A model generated the notes under the pieces. The model saw only the letters and a program-made list of their open reading frames with translations. It was not told where the DNA came from and ran no database searches. DNA of 64,000 nucleotides from Anisodus tanguticus (lineage: Eukaryota; Streptophyta; Magnoliopsida; Solanales; Solanaceae), in the NCBI GenBank assembly GCA_034509755.1, contig CM067552.1, forward strand, positions 13,735,001 to 13,799,000, read 5' to 3'. Below are positions 31,427 to 42,739 of this stretch, piece after piece. Made by a program: the position numbers and the translations under genes. Position 1 is the stretch's first letter. Every line of letters begins with the position of its first letter.

Positions 31427-32525
31427 CCTAGGAGTTAAGCCCATTTTACTAAAAACTGACGGCATTCGCGACACCTTTGTGTCGCAAGGGTGGGGCGAGA
31501 ATTTCATGTTTCCAAACTTTTTTGGCCTATTGCAGCCACCTTGTGATGCAAATGTGGCACAAGGGAGGTGGATTGTGATGTCTTAGCGACGCAAGGGTGT
31601 CACATGCGTCCGATTTTCTAATTTCGAATTTAGTAAACTTCTAACTTTGTTAAAACTTTTTCCACTTCATTTTGAATGAATTTTTGGATAGAAAACAAAC
31701 CTAAGACCTCTCCAAAATCTCTAAGGTAAGTTTTTACTCAAACCTCGTGATTATTACCTCAATCTATTAAATATAACACTAGAATTCTCATCTATTCCAT
31801 AGATTGTGAGAATTTAATTCAAGAACAGTTGAAGAAAAGAATAGTTGGAAATTCGTCGTGAGGTAAGTTTATGTAATTCTAGTATAGTTATAGGGATCGT
31901 TTTAAGTTTATATATTGTTATAGTCCATGGGTGAATCTTATGAAATCAAGAACATGAATTTGGCTTTAAGACACTAGTTTTCAAAAAGGGTGGGAATCCA
32001 AGAGAAAAGTGTAAAGTTCTAATCTTTATCATCTAAATCAATTGTAGAGTGATTGTTGAACCTCAGAGAATTCCGTTTGATAGAGTTTTAGCAGAAATTG
32101 AGGTATGTCTCTTTTTAAACATATTTTTTAACTTTTAAAAGTGATTTATTTGACAAGGTTTCATGTGTGTGAGGGATAAGGCCCATTGGACTTTATGTGT
32201 ATTATATTATCTATATGTATTCGAGATTTTCCCCTATCAATGGATGATTAAAAATATATTATTAAACTTTAATCGTGGAATTTGCATTGCCCTTTAAGGT
32301 ATGGTTTAACTTTGTTTCAAAAGCTTGGATGTTTAATGTGTTTTGCCCTATGAACCGGTTTCATCGAATTGAAATTTATTTAATAATTTGAACATGGATT
32401 CTAAATCGATTAATGACTTGACATACACCTATTGACGGGATTAGGAACATAATCCATAATGAATGATTCGACTTCTATACTATGATTGTGATTCAGCTAT
32501 TAGGCTATGATTTATGTTATTTGTG

Positions 32526-32697
32526 TTTAGCCTAACTACTCGAGAGGAAGGGTAGTCACCATGGATTCTAGTGGGATTAGCCTAGAGATTTGGGAGGAAG
32601 AGTGGCCATCGAGGATTGGTAGCTCTAGTGTGGTTTTTGCCTAGCTATTCGGGAAGAAGAGTAGTCATTGTGGGTTGATAACCCCGATATGGTGCTT
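32526..32697. repeat. Three ~58-bp imperfect tandem units
   Basis: Units share 'tagccta-ctattcgggagg aagagtagtca' and end near a gattg/ggttga box. Identity is roughly 65-75% by eye. Confidence 0.65.
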
Positions 32698-33034
32698 CTA
32701 TGTTGTTTAGGGAACCTTAAGCGGATATCTCTTTGTTATATTGATTTGGGCATGTATTGGTATGATTGTGGTTGCCCGTGAGTTGGCACGTGATGAACCT
32801 GGATTCAATTGAAAGAACTTAAATTAATGAGAAATGACTTAATGATTCAAAGTGAGTATTCCTTCATCATTGATTTATACTAGATTTCATGATAAGCTAT
32901 CATTCATTTTGAACTATTTTTTAATATTGTTTTCAATTATACTTATGACTTGTATATTTTGCTATAATTATTATCTTGAAGACACTCACTGAGTACCCAG
33001 CACTATTACACCTCATATTTTTGTAAGTCGTTAA

Positions 33035-34964
33035 TGTCATAAGTTAACCGACATAGGCTCGAAGAAGGTGAGAGACCTCCACAAGGTTAATAAAGGTTAA
33101 CTGAAGTGTTAATAAGGTTTCGAGGAAGTTTGAGACTAATCGAATCAAAAAAAAAATCAACGAAAATCAACAAAAAAGGATCTCTATGGAGCATTATGCG
33201 GACTGCAGAATAGGTTTGTGGGCCGCACTGTTGATCGACAAAAAGATCAAAGATTATGAGATTTCTAGGCCGTTATGCGACCCACTCTGCGACCGTAGAG
33301 GAGGTTCTGCGGATCGCAGAAATGATCTGTAAGCGGCAGAGCATGCCGCAGAAGTGAGGCGGTGCCACCAACCTAACATCCTATTTAAGTCTTTAGCTCA
33401 ACTTTGGGTATCATTTTCCATCTTTCTCAAACCTTAGACACCTATAAACACTCTTAAGAGATTATTCCTTGATCCAAGACTCAAATCCAACTCAAGTTAC
33501 GTAAATCTAACGTTGTGCTGGGTTTGGAGAATTTTTGGAGTGAGATAAGCTTAAGTTCTACTTGATCTTGGAATTTAAGGTAAGGTTTCACTTGTTTCTC
33601 CATGAATTGGAAGTTGTTTACATCATGTCTAGTGGATTAGAAGCCAAACTTGTGAAATTAAGTTGAGAATTCATAGTTGTAACTTGTTGGGCGATGTTTT
33701 GGTTATTCTTGGACTAACTTATGGTTGTAAGTCATGGAGAATTGGTTTGGGTATGTTGTTAATGATGTGTTAATCATATTGAAGAAGAAGGAGAAGGGAT
33801 AATGAAGTGCTAGTTGTCATTATAAGGCGAACTTGTCGCTCAGTATAGCGTAACTTAGTCTTCCCCTTAGATGACCATAGTTTCATCATTATTTTACTTT
33901 AGTGTGAGGCGATACACCTTGTGAATACCTTTCGAATTGTGTCGACTTGATGACGAGAGGTATGTAAGGCTTACTTTTCCTTTCTTTTGGCATGATCCTT
34001 GAATTAATGACATAACAAAACATCTGCAAAAGAGAACTCTACTCTTGACTATTGAACACATGCTTGTTCTTTACTCCTGAATGGATTTCATGGCTCTTGT
34101 TTGTCCATTGCCGGGAGTACTTTTTCACACTTTGTATTATCTCTTATTACGTGGTGTTCTATGCTCCTTGTTGGTTTTACGACAACTGATATACGTAGTT
34201 ACATAACGATAGTCGGGGGGTAACGACCTTATGTCACTCCGACCTTGTTCATAATGGTTTTGAGGTCATTCATGCATTATATATATGTATCTATTATATG
34301 GCACCGAGCCGTGCTATAGTCAGCTAAGTACGACACTTATATATGTACACAACTGCAGTTGGGTACATTTTGATGATATTAGCCCCAGAGAGTGTCTTGA
34401 TAATGATGTATTGCCCCATTGTGAGGCCTATATAAATGACTATGTTTTTAAAACAAAATCATGCATAACATACGCCCTTTGTGGCATTCAGAGTTACATG
34501 TTGTCTCTTTATCTCTATTTATATTACTTCACCTTTTATACTTATTTTTCTTACATATTCAGTACATTGTTCGTACTGACGTCTCTTTGTTGGGGGTGCT
34601 GCATTTCATGCCTACATGTTCAAATATATTAAGTGGTCACCATTTGCAATAGGTTATCCGCTCAGTCACGGTGTCAGAGCTCTCCACTTGTTTCGGAGGT
34701 GCCAGTTTGAGTCGGTATGGTCTTATGTATATATTTTTTATGGCAGGGCCCTGTCCTGACCTTATGATTTTTAGGTACTTCTTAGAGGCTTGTAAACAGT
34801 AATCATGTGTATAGATGTCATGTATGGCCTTGCCGGCCTTGCTATTCGCCAGTTGATGTGTATTGTGTCCTAGTCGGTCTTTTCCATATATGTACATTTG
34901 TGCTTTTCTACTTTTACAGGTTATTATGTCATGATTGTCTTATAAGGATCATTCAGAGGCCTTG
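33035..34964 (+). repeat. Truncated gypsy LTR, same family as 54365-56522
   Basis: It starts TGTCATAAGTTAAC and shares ordered blocks with the solo LTR at 54365: 'aggtatgtaaggcttac', 'ggcatgatc', 'gggagta-tttttcacac', 'cgaccttatgtcactccga', 'attcagtacattgttcgtac' and 'tgacgtctc'. It ends where the Tekay-like element begins, before the expected 3' terminus, so it is truncated or was invaded. Confidence 0.7.
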
Positions 34965-35997
34965 TGTAACGATACATCCGGTCATTTTTAGCCTAGACTA
35001 TTATTTGATTATATTACCCTTCATGTAGACTTTGTGTGGGGTTTGTGATGAACGGTGATAGGTGACACAAACCCCGAGGTTCATTTGTGTGAGTTTTGAA
35101 GGAAAAACCTGAAATAGGAATCTTAGTGGTGGATAGTTTGACTCAAATTTGACTTTCAAGTGTATGGGTTTATTTTTGGATTTCATTACTTCCGGATGGT
35201 CATTTATGACTTAGTCGAGTCATTGGTTCATTTCCTGAGACAATCAGATGTACTTTGTGGCCTTGTTTGTGAAATTATGATATTTAGTTATTATGGGCGA
35301 TTCTTTAGAAAATTATGTCTTAGCTCTGTAAGATGAGAAATCCGAGGGCACGAGCGAGTTCGTAGGAGATTGGCTCACAGATGCGGGCCTATGATGATAT
35401 TAGATTCTGCCCTTATAGATATTTCCTCGCAGAGGCAATGGCACCTCTATGGTGATTCTCTTGCACCAGCGGTTGTGCGGGAACTTAGTGGTTCCACCTC
35501 CTTCTATTGTGGCAAGGCCACCCTTGTGGGATCGATTCCGTCAGTGTGGGATCACTGTTTTAGGCAGATTCTTAAATACCCTAAATTAATTCACTTTCCC
35601 AAAATAACTTATCTCATTTTTAATGCTTACTTGGTGGAGATTTCTTGAGGAGTTCTATTTGGTTCATCATCTAAGGTATCCCCTCTTGATTATTGTTATA
35701 TTTTAAATCCTAATCTAAAATTTATTTGGGGGGGAAATAAGTTCTTAAGTTTTCATGGTAGAATAAGAGAGTTAAAGCTTTGATTTGATGGTGTAATATT
35801 GCTTAGATGATCTTGCTATTGTAAATAAGTATTGATTAATGTTAGGTGATCATATTGTAGAGTTTAATATTTTAATGAAACTCTTTTTAATTTGGGGGAA
35901 ATTCTAGGTTTGTAAATTGGAGGTTTTTTTAAATCTTACAATTAAGGATCCAATTGAGCTTAGATTTCTAATTAACTTAGGAATATGAATACCTAGT
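34965..35997 (+). repeat. 5' LTR of chromovirus, truncated
   Basis: It aligns with 39585 to about 40793 of the 3' LTR. It lacks a ~170-bp block present at about 40000-40150 and breaks off near 35997, joining straight to internal sequence. Confidence 0.85.
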
Positions 35998-36249
35998 CGT
36001 GGTGGATCTCAGGCGAGTAGAGATGGGTCTCATTCATGCCAACGCGGCCATCAGGGTACTCAAACCGATAGAGGATGCACTCATTACTATGCTTTCCCTG
36101 GTAGGCCAGATGATAAGGCATCAGATGCGGTTATCACAAGTATCATCTAAGTCTATCATCGGTCTGCTTCAGTACTATTTGATCTGGGTTTATGTTCTCA
36201 TATGTGTCTGCCTACATTTATGCAGATTTGGAAATGTGGTGTGATATGT

Positions 36250-36450
36250 TTGATATCTCTATTCATGTGTCTACACCGGGTGGTGATTCTGTAGTTGTAG
36301 ACTGAGTCTATCAGCTTTGTGTGGTTACTCTTATGGGTTATAATACTTGAGTAGACTTGGTCATAGACATGGTTGATTTTGATTTTATTCTGGGAATGGA
36401 TTGACTATCACCGTACCATGCAATTTTGGACTGTCATGCCAAGACAGTCA
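36250..36450 (+). pseudogene. gypsy aspartic protease remnant
   Basis: A frame with stops reads DSVVVD, VDLVIDMVDFDFILGMD and then LSPYHAILDCHAKTVTL. This matches the C-terminal half of the retroviral-type protease of Tekay elements (the 'FDVILGMDWL' motif). The catalytic D-S/T-G end is not seen. Confidence 0.7.
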
Positions 36451-36559
36451 CTTTAGCGATGCTTGGTCTTCCGAGGTTAGAGTGGAGGGGCACTTCCAGC
36501 CCTGCTCCCAAGAAGATTATTTCTTTTATCCAGGCTAGGAAGTTGGTAGATAAGGGTTG

Positions 36560-37440
36560 TTTGGCGTACCTAGCTCATATTCGGGATATGAGTGTGGAGA
36601 CTCATTCCCTTGAGTCCATTCCGGTAGTTTGTGAGTTTGTCGAGGTCTTTACATTAGATTTACCGGGTATACTGCCATATAGAGATATTGACTTCTGTAT
36701 TAATCTAGATTCGAGTACTCGACCCATTTCTATTCTTCCGTACCGTATGGCTCCAACAGATTTGAGAGAGTTGAAGAAGCAATTTCAGGATTAGTTAAGT
36801 AATGGTTTAATTTGACCGAATATGTCTCCATGAGGTACTCTGTGTTGTTCGTGAAGAAAAAAGATGGCACCATGCTTACTTGTATTGATTATAGAAAGTT
36901 GAACAAGGTCACCATCACAAAAAAGTATCCGATCCCTCGTATTGATGATTTGTTCGACCAGTTTTAGGGTACTTTTGTATTTTCAAAGATTGATTTGAGG
37001 TCCGAGTATTATTATTTGAAGATTCGGGCTAAGGATGTTCCCAACATAGCTTTTCGAACTCATAAGGTCATTATAAGTTCTTGGCGATGTCATTTGGGCT
37101 TACATTGCCCCTGCATCGTTCATGGATTTGATGAATGGGATACTGAAGCCTTATTTGGATTCTTTTGTGATCATGTTTATTGATGACTTCTTGATCTATT
37201 CGAAGAGTCATGAGGACCACGAGAAGCATTTGAGAGTGGTTCTTGGGTTATTGAAGGAGAATAAGTTGTATGTCAAATTTTCGAAGTGTTAGTTCTGGCT
37301 CAGTTCTGTAGCATTCTTGGGACATATGGTGTCCAAGGAGGGTATTATGGTTGATCCAAAGAAGATTGAGGCAGTTAGGGACTGGCCTATACCTACTTCA
37401 GTGACAGAGATTCAGAGCTTCGTAGGTCTTGCTAGGTACT
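36560..37440 (+). pseudogene. gypsy reverse transcriptase remnant
   Basis: Pieces in three frames: LPYRMAPTDLRELKKQFQD, KKDGTM, then PRIDDLFDQ, and AAFMDLMNG-like sequence leading to SFVIMFIDDFLIYSKS with the catalytic FIDD near 37176. It ends with VAFLGHMVSKEGIMVDPKK. Stops at about 36793 and 36966, and several shifts, break it. Confidence 0.85.
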
Positions 37441-37596
37441 ATCGTTGAGGGATTCACTTTTATTGCTTCTCATTTGATGCATTTGACTCAGAATGAGGTG
37501 CATTTCCAATGGTCTGGTAAGTGTGAGGAGAGCTTTGAAAAGCTCAAGTCTCTTTTGACCATAACCCCGATTTTATCCCTTCTAGTAGAGGGGAAG

Positions 37597-37960
37597 GATT
37601 TTACTGTGTATTGTGATGCTTCGAGGATTGGGTTGGGCTGTGTGTTGATGCAAAAGGGTAAGGTTATAAGTTATGCATAGAGGTAGCTACAAGTGCACAA
37701 GAAGAATTACATTGTTCATGAGTTGGAGTTGGTGGTTGTTGTGTTTGCTTTGAAGATTTGGAGGCATTATATGTATGGAGTTTATTGTTAGGTGTATACC
37801 GATCACTGCAGTCTTCGGCATGTGTTCAATCAGAGATATTTGAATTCTAGAAAACATCGATGAGTGGAGTTGCTAAAGGATTATGGCATGACTATTTTGT
37901 ACTATCCAGGAAAGGCCAATGTGGTGGCAGATGCCTTGAGCCGAAAGGTTGTCAGCATTG
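37597..37960 (+). pseudogene. gypsy RNase H remnant
   Basis: FTVYCDASRIGLGCVLMQKG, then NYIVHELELVVVVFALKIWR, VYTDHCSLRHVF and ANVVADALSRK. These are the D, E, D and final D signature stretches of the gypsy RNase H. Stops lie after KVISYA and in the second third. Confidence 0.85.
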
Positions 37961-38951
37961 GGAGTTTAGCTCGCTTGATTACTTCTGAGCGTCCTTTGGC
38001 ATTGGAGGTTCAGTCCTTAGACAATCATTTTGCGAGACTTGATATTTCAAATTCGGATAGGATTCTGGCTTGTGTTGAGGCGATGTTATCTTTTTTGGAG
38101 CAGATTAGGACCCACCAGTATGATGAAGAGAAGTTGTGCAACATCAGGGTTAAGGTGATGAGTGGTGATGCCAATGAGGCTATGATCGAAAGTGAGAGGG
38201 TGTTGAGGATCAAAGGTAGAGTGTATGTTCCTAGAGTTGGTAATTTGATGAGATTGATTATGGATGAGGCCCACAGCTCTAGATATTCGATTCATCCAGG
38301 TGTTACTAAGATGTACCGTGACTTAAAGCAATACTTTTTGTGGGGTAGAATGAAGAGAGACATTGTTGAGTTTGTGTCTCGGTGTTAGAACTATTAACAA
38401 GTCAAGAATGAGCACCAACTACCGGTGGTTTGTCTCAGAGGATGCCCATTCTTGAGTGGAAGTGATAGAGGATTGCCATGGATTTTGTTGTTGGGTTGCC
38501 CAAGACTTTGGGCAAGTTTGATGCTATTTGGGTAATTATTTATAGATTGACTAAGTCAGCGCATTTTATACTAGTCCAGATGACATATAATTCGGAGAAG
38601 TTGGCTAAGATTTATATTCGTTAGATTGTTCATCTTCATGGTGTCCCTATTTCTATCATTTCAGACAGGGGTACTCAGTTTACTTCTCATTTTTGGCGGA
38701 CTTTGCAAAAGGAGTTGGGTACTCGCTTGGATCTTAGTACATCATTTCACCCTCAGACAGATGGTCAGCCTGATTTGACCATTCAAGTTTTGGATGACAT
38801 GTTACGAGCTTTTGTGATTGATCTTGGTGGTCATTGGGACCAGTTCTTACTTTTTGAAGAGTTTGCGTACAACTATAGTTATCACTCCAGCATCGATATG
38901 GCGCCATTTGAGGCTTTGTATAGTAGGAGGTGTCACTCTCCGATTGGGTAG
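37864..38951 (+). pseudogene. gypsy integrase remnant
   Basis: The frame 37864-38385 joins RNase H to the zinc-binding H-H-C-C part (EAHSSRYSIHPGVTKMYRDL … FVSRC). A shifted frame gives the core, then FRTLQKELGTRLDLSTSFHP and QTDGQPDLTIQVLDDMLRAF. At least two frame breaks separate the catalytic residues. Confidence 0.85.
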
Positions 38952-39086
38952 TTTGATGTATTTGAGGTTCGGCCTCAGGGTATCGACTTATTGAGAGACT
39001 CCTTAGAGAAAGTGAAGGCGATTCAGGCCAAGCTCCTGGTAGCTTAGAGCAGACAGAAGGAGTATGCGAATTGGAAGGTCCGAGAT

Positions 39087-39584
39087 ATGGAGTTTATGGT
39101 TGGTGACATGGTTCTATTGAAGGTCTCACCTATGAAGGGCGAGATGAGATTAGGCAAGAGAGGGAAGTTGATTCTGAGGTATATCGAGCACTTTGAGATT
39201 CTTCAGAGGGTTGGAAAGGTGGCATATGAGTTGGCTCTAGCACCAGGTCTTTCAGGTGTCCATCCGATTTTCCATGTGTCTATGCTGAAGAAGTACCATG
39301 TCAATGGTTCTTACATTATCCAATGGGACTCCATATTTCTTTATCAGAATTTAGAGTTCGAGGAGGAGCTTGTGGTTATTTTGGACAAACATGTGAGGAA
39401 GTTGAGGTCTAAGGAGATAGCTTATGTGAAGGTGCAATGGAAGCATCATCTTGTTGAGGAGGCGACTTGGGAGACAGAGCCTGACATGCGGAGCAGATAC
39501 CCTGACTTGTTTGCTACTTTCAGTACGTTTTCCCTTTTTATTTCTCTCCGTTCGGGGATGAACATTTGTTTAATTGGTATCTGA
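39087..39584 (+). pseudogene. Integrase C-terminus with chromodomain
   Basis: An open 165-residue frame holds GDMVLLKVSPMKGEMRLGKR, FEILQRVGKVAYELALAPGL and HPIFHVSMLKKYHVN. A chromodomain follows (EEELVVILDKHVRKLRSKEI … VKVQWKHHLVEEATWETE). Chromodomains direct integration toward particular chromatin in this lineage. Confidence 0.85.
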
Positions 39585-42500
39585 TGTAACGATCCATCCG
39601 GTCATTTTTAGCCTAAGACCCTTATTTGGCTATATTACCCTTCCCATAGATTCCATATGGGGTTTGTGATGTGCAGGGATAGGTGGCACAGATCCCGAGA
39701 TTCATTTGTGTGATTTTCAGAAGAAAAACCTAAAATAGGAATCTTAGAGTTAGATACTTTGACTCAAAGTTGGCTTTCAAGTATATGGGTTCATTTATGA
39801 GCTCCGTCGCTTCCAGTAGTTCCAGATGGTCATTTATGACTTATTCGAGTCATTGGTTTACTTCCCGAGGCAATTGAATGTACTTTATGGTCTAATTTGT
39901 GAAATTGTGATATTTTCTTATTTTGGACAATTTTTTAGAAAAGTATGTCTTAGCTCGGTTAAATGAGAAATTTGAGGGCGCGAGCGAGTTCATAGCACCA
40001 TTTACCTTGGGGAAGCATATCTGGTTTGTGTCTGGGGGAGGGGGTCTCGGGAGTGTTTTGGGTGTTTGGTGGAAATTTCCAAGTTGCTTGTTTTGGTGTG
40101 CCGCACCGGCGACTGGGTGGTCGCTTCTGCGTGCTCTCCTTTGCGAAGGTTGGCTCACAGATGCGGGCCCTATAAAGATGTTAGTTTCCGCCCTTGCAGA
40201 TATTTCCTCGCAGAGGCGATGGCGCCTCTACGGTGTTTCTCTCACACCAGGGGCTATGCAGGAACTTAGTGGTTCTGCCTCAGCGGACTCCTTCCGCTAT
40301 GACGAGGCCACCCATGTAGGATCGATTCCTCCGGCGCGAGATCGTTGTTTCAGGCAGATTCTTAAATTCCCTAAATCAATTCACTTTCTCAAAATATCTT
40401 ATTTAAGTTGTAGATCTTACTTGGGGGAGATTTCTCGAGGAGTTCTATTGGGTTCATCATCTAAGGCATAATTTCATCCCCTCTTGATCATTGTTGTCTT
40501 TTAAATCCTAACCTAGACTTTATTTGGGGGGAAATAAGTTCTTACGTTTTCATGATAGAATAAGAGAGTTAAAGCTTTGATTTGAGGGTGTAATATTACT
40601 TAGATGATCTTGATATTATAAATAAGTATTGATTAATGGTAGGTGATCATGTTGTAGAGTTTAATTTGTTAATGGAACTCTTTTAAATTTGGGGGAAATT
40701 CTAGGGTTTGTAAATTGGGTTTTTTCGTAAATCTTGCAATTAAGGATCCAATTGAGCTTAGATTTCTAATTAACTTAGGAATATGACTACGTAGTATGTG
40801 ATTATGCTATTTGAGTATTAAAGTTTTGATTTTGGCACCGTGGGCCCGGGGTTGGTTTTGGATGTCTTTGGTATGTTTGAAGGACTAAGTCCTTGTATTG
40901 TGTATTAGCTTAATATTAACGTATAGTCTATGCGTGTTAGACTACGACTACTACATGGCACTCCAAAAGGGAAAGGCGTGCGTAGAGGGCTGATTGTCTG
41001 TGGCTCCTTCTCCGCTTTGAGGTAGGCTACAATATCTTCTTAGTAGACTTCAATAAAAGTATGTAATTAAAATGTTGAGGGGTATTTGGGCGTATTTGGG
41101 AGTCCCTCCTTAGCGGTTGTGATGAATGCTTGGGTAGGTACCGATGTTGAACTGTAATGATGAGTGATTTGAGAATCATCCTTAACATGGTTCCGACTGC
41201 TATTGATTGGGCTTGTCGCCATTATGTGGGCTCGTTGCCATATTTTCTATTGTTGTGTTTATTCATTACACATGCTTTCGATATGATATCATGATTGTAC
41301 GTGGATTACGTGTTATTGACTTCCTGAAAGCATGTGATATTTATCTCTTATACTTTGTTACAACTCATACATCCTGGTTACTTGCCTTGTATTGTCATTT
41401 GCATTCATTCACTCATAATTCTGATGATATTGATATGAGAGTGGTATGAAATGATGTAGATCTAAGAGACCGGAAAGGTAAGAATACTTATGAGATTTTG
41501 GGCAACATTGAGATGATGATAATGATACGCAGGGGGTACGGGTTGCACACATGCAACAATTATTATTCAGCCAGAAGTTGGGATCTATTGACAAATTCTT
41601 GATGAGTACATGGACTTCGCGGGTCCCCCATGAGTGTGCAGTTCATAAAATTTGAATGCCTATATACTAGAGATGAAATGTACATGGCATATGCATTGCA
41701 TTCATATCATACATACATCACTTTATTGATTATTTGTTGATGGATTAAGTGTTGGACTATTTATTGATGACTTGGTTCAATTCTTGGATAAAGAAGGGTT
41801 ATTAATTGATCATTTGATACTTGAGATATTGTCATTGAACTCTTCCAAAACTGGGGTAACTTGCATGATTATGAAACCTTATATGAACAAAGTGACTTGT
41901 TGATTCAATGAATTATTATGTGGACAATGTGACTTCTTTTGGTTATTGAATAGTTAGTATAGGATTAATTGGTGTCAACTTGATATTTATCTCTCTTTGT
42001 GTATCTTCCATTGTCGACCTATGATGTCTACGGGGGTACATTGTGTACTCATGCTACACTTGTTGCATTTTTTTTAGATGCAAATACATCTCTTTCCTCC
42101 AGTTCAGGACCTCGGGTGTGAGTTTGAGCCGGTGGATTTTGAGACTTCAGGGTGAGGATGGTTCATTCCAACATACCCTTGGAGACTCTTATCTTTTATT
42201 TGGTTTCGAAAGACATGTTCAAATTTTTAGACTATGTTCCCTTTCTTTGGCTTGTATATTTGACAGTTAGATGCTCTTGTATTATTGACAAGATCGATGG
42301 GGGTTGTATTGTGACTATCAGACTTAATTTCACTTTTATATTATGATAGACAAATTTATTAAGTATTTTGTTAATTCCGCATTGCTTATTTATATTCGTA
42401 TTGTTTGAGTTGGGAGTGGTTCGCCTACCGGTGGGAGAAGTGTAGGTGCCACCACAATTCCTAAAAGGGTTCGTGACACCTTGTTGGCCCAAGTATATAT

Positions 42501-42585
42501 ATGTGTAGGATACGGTTTAGATGCGGTACGCTCGGGTCGCTAGGGCACCGGGTGCCGACCACACCCCCAAGGTTGGGGTGTGACA
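39585..42585 (+). repeat. 3' LTR of chromovirus, about 3.0 kb
   Basis: Starts TGTAACGATCCATCCGG and ends CCCCAAGGTTGGGGTGTGAC-A. Open frames within it (for example 39923-40468) have no counterpart in the other copy and are chance readings. 5-bp flanks (ccttg left of the element, agtac right) do not match. Confidence 0.85.
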
Positions 42586-42739
42586 AGTACTCAAGCATAC
42601 CGTTGTTGTTTTATATGGTATGTTAGGTAACAAAGAAGAGTATGTTCATGACGATCATATATAGTAGGTGACTTGCTGCTTTCCAGGCTTATTAGTGAGC
42701 CCGCATGCTTGTTCGTGGGACCCTATCTATCTAGATTTA
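42586..42739. other. Short spacer
   Basis: Between the LTR end and the first recognisable L1 reading. Nothing recognised. Confidence 0.4.

Larger units (their letters stand above)
31083..33034 (+). repeat. Probable gypsy LTR-derived sequence
   Basis: It begins TGTTGACACCTAATTTTGAC, a start seen in large Tat/Ogre-like LTRs, and later contains 'cactcactgagtacccagca', a phrase common in solanaceous gypsy LTRs. No coding region. Assignment is tentative. Confidence 0.35.
34965..42585 (+). mobile_element. Degraded Ty3/gypsy chromovirus (Tekay/Del type)
   Basis: Order: shortened 5' LTR (34965 to about 35997), protease, RT, RNase H, integrase, chromodomain, then a 3.0-kb 3' LTR (39585-42585) running from TGTAACGATCC to GGGGTGTGACA. 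The gag, the primer site and about 1.8 kb of the 5' LTR are missing. Coding frames contain many stops. The chromodomain after integrase places it in the chromoviruses. Confidence 0.9.

Noticed and set aside
34285..34632. 115-residue open frame
   Set aside because: It lies in LTR sequence and is broken in the related LTR at 54365-56522.
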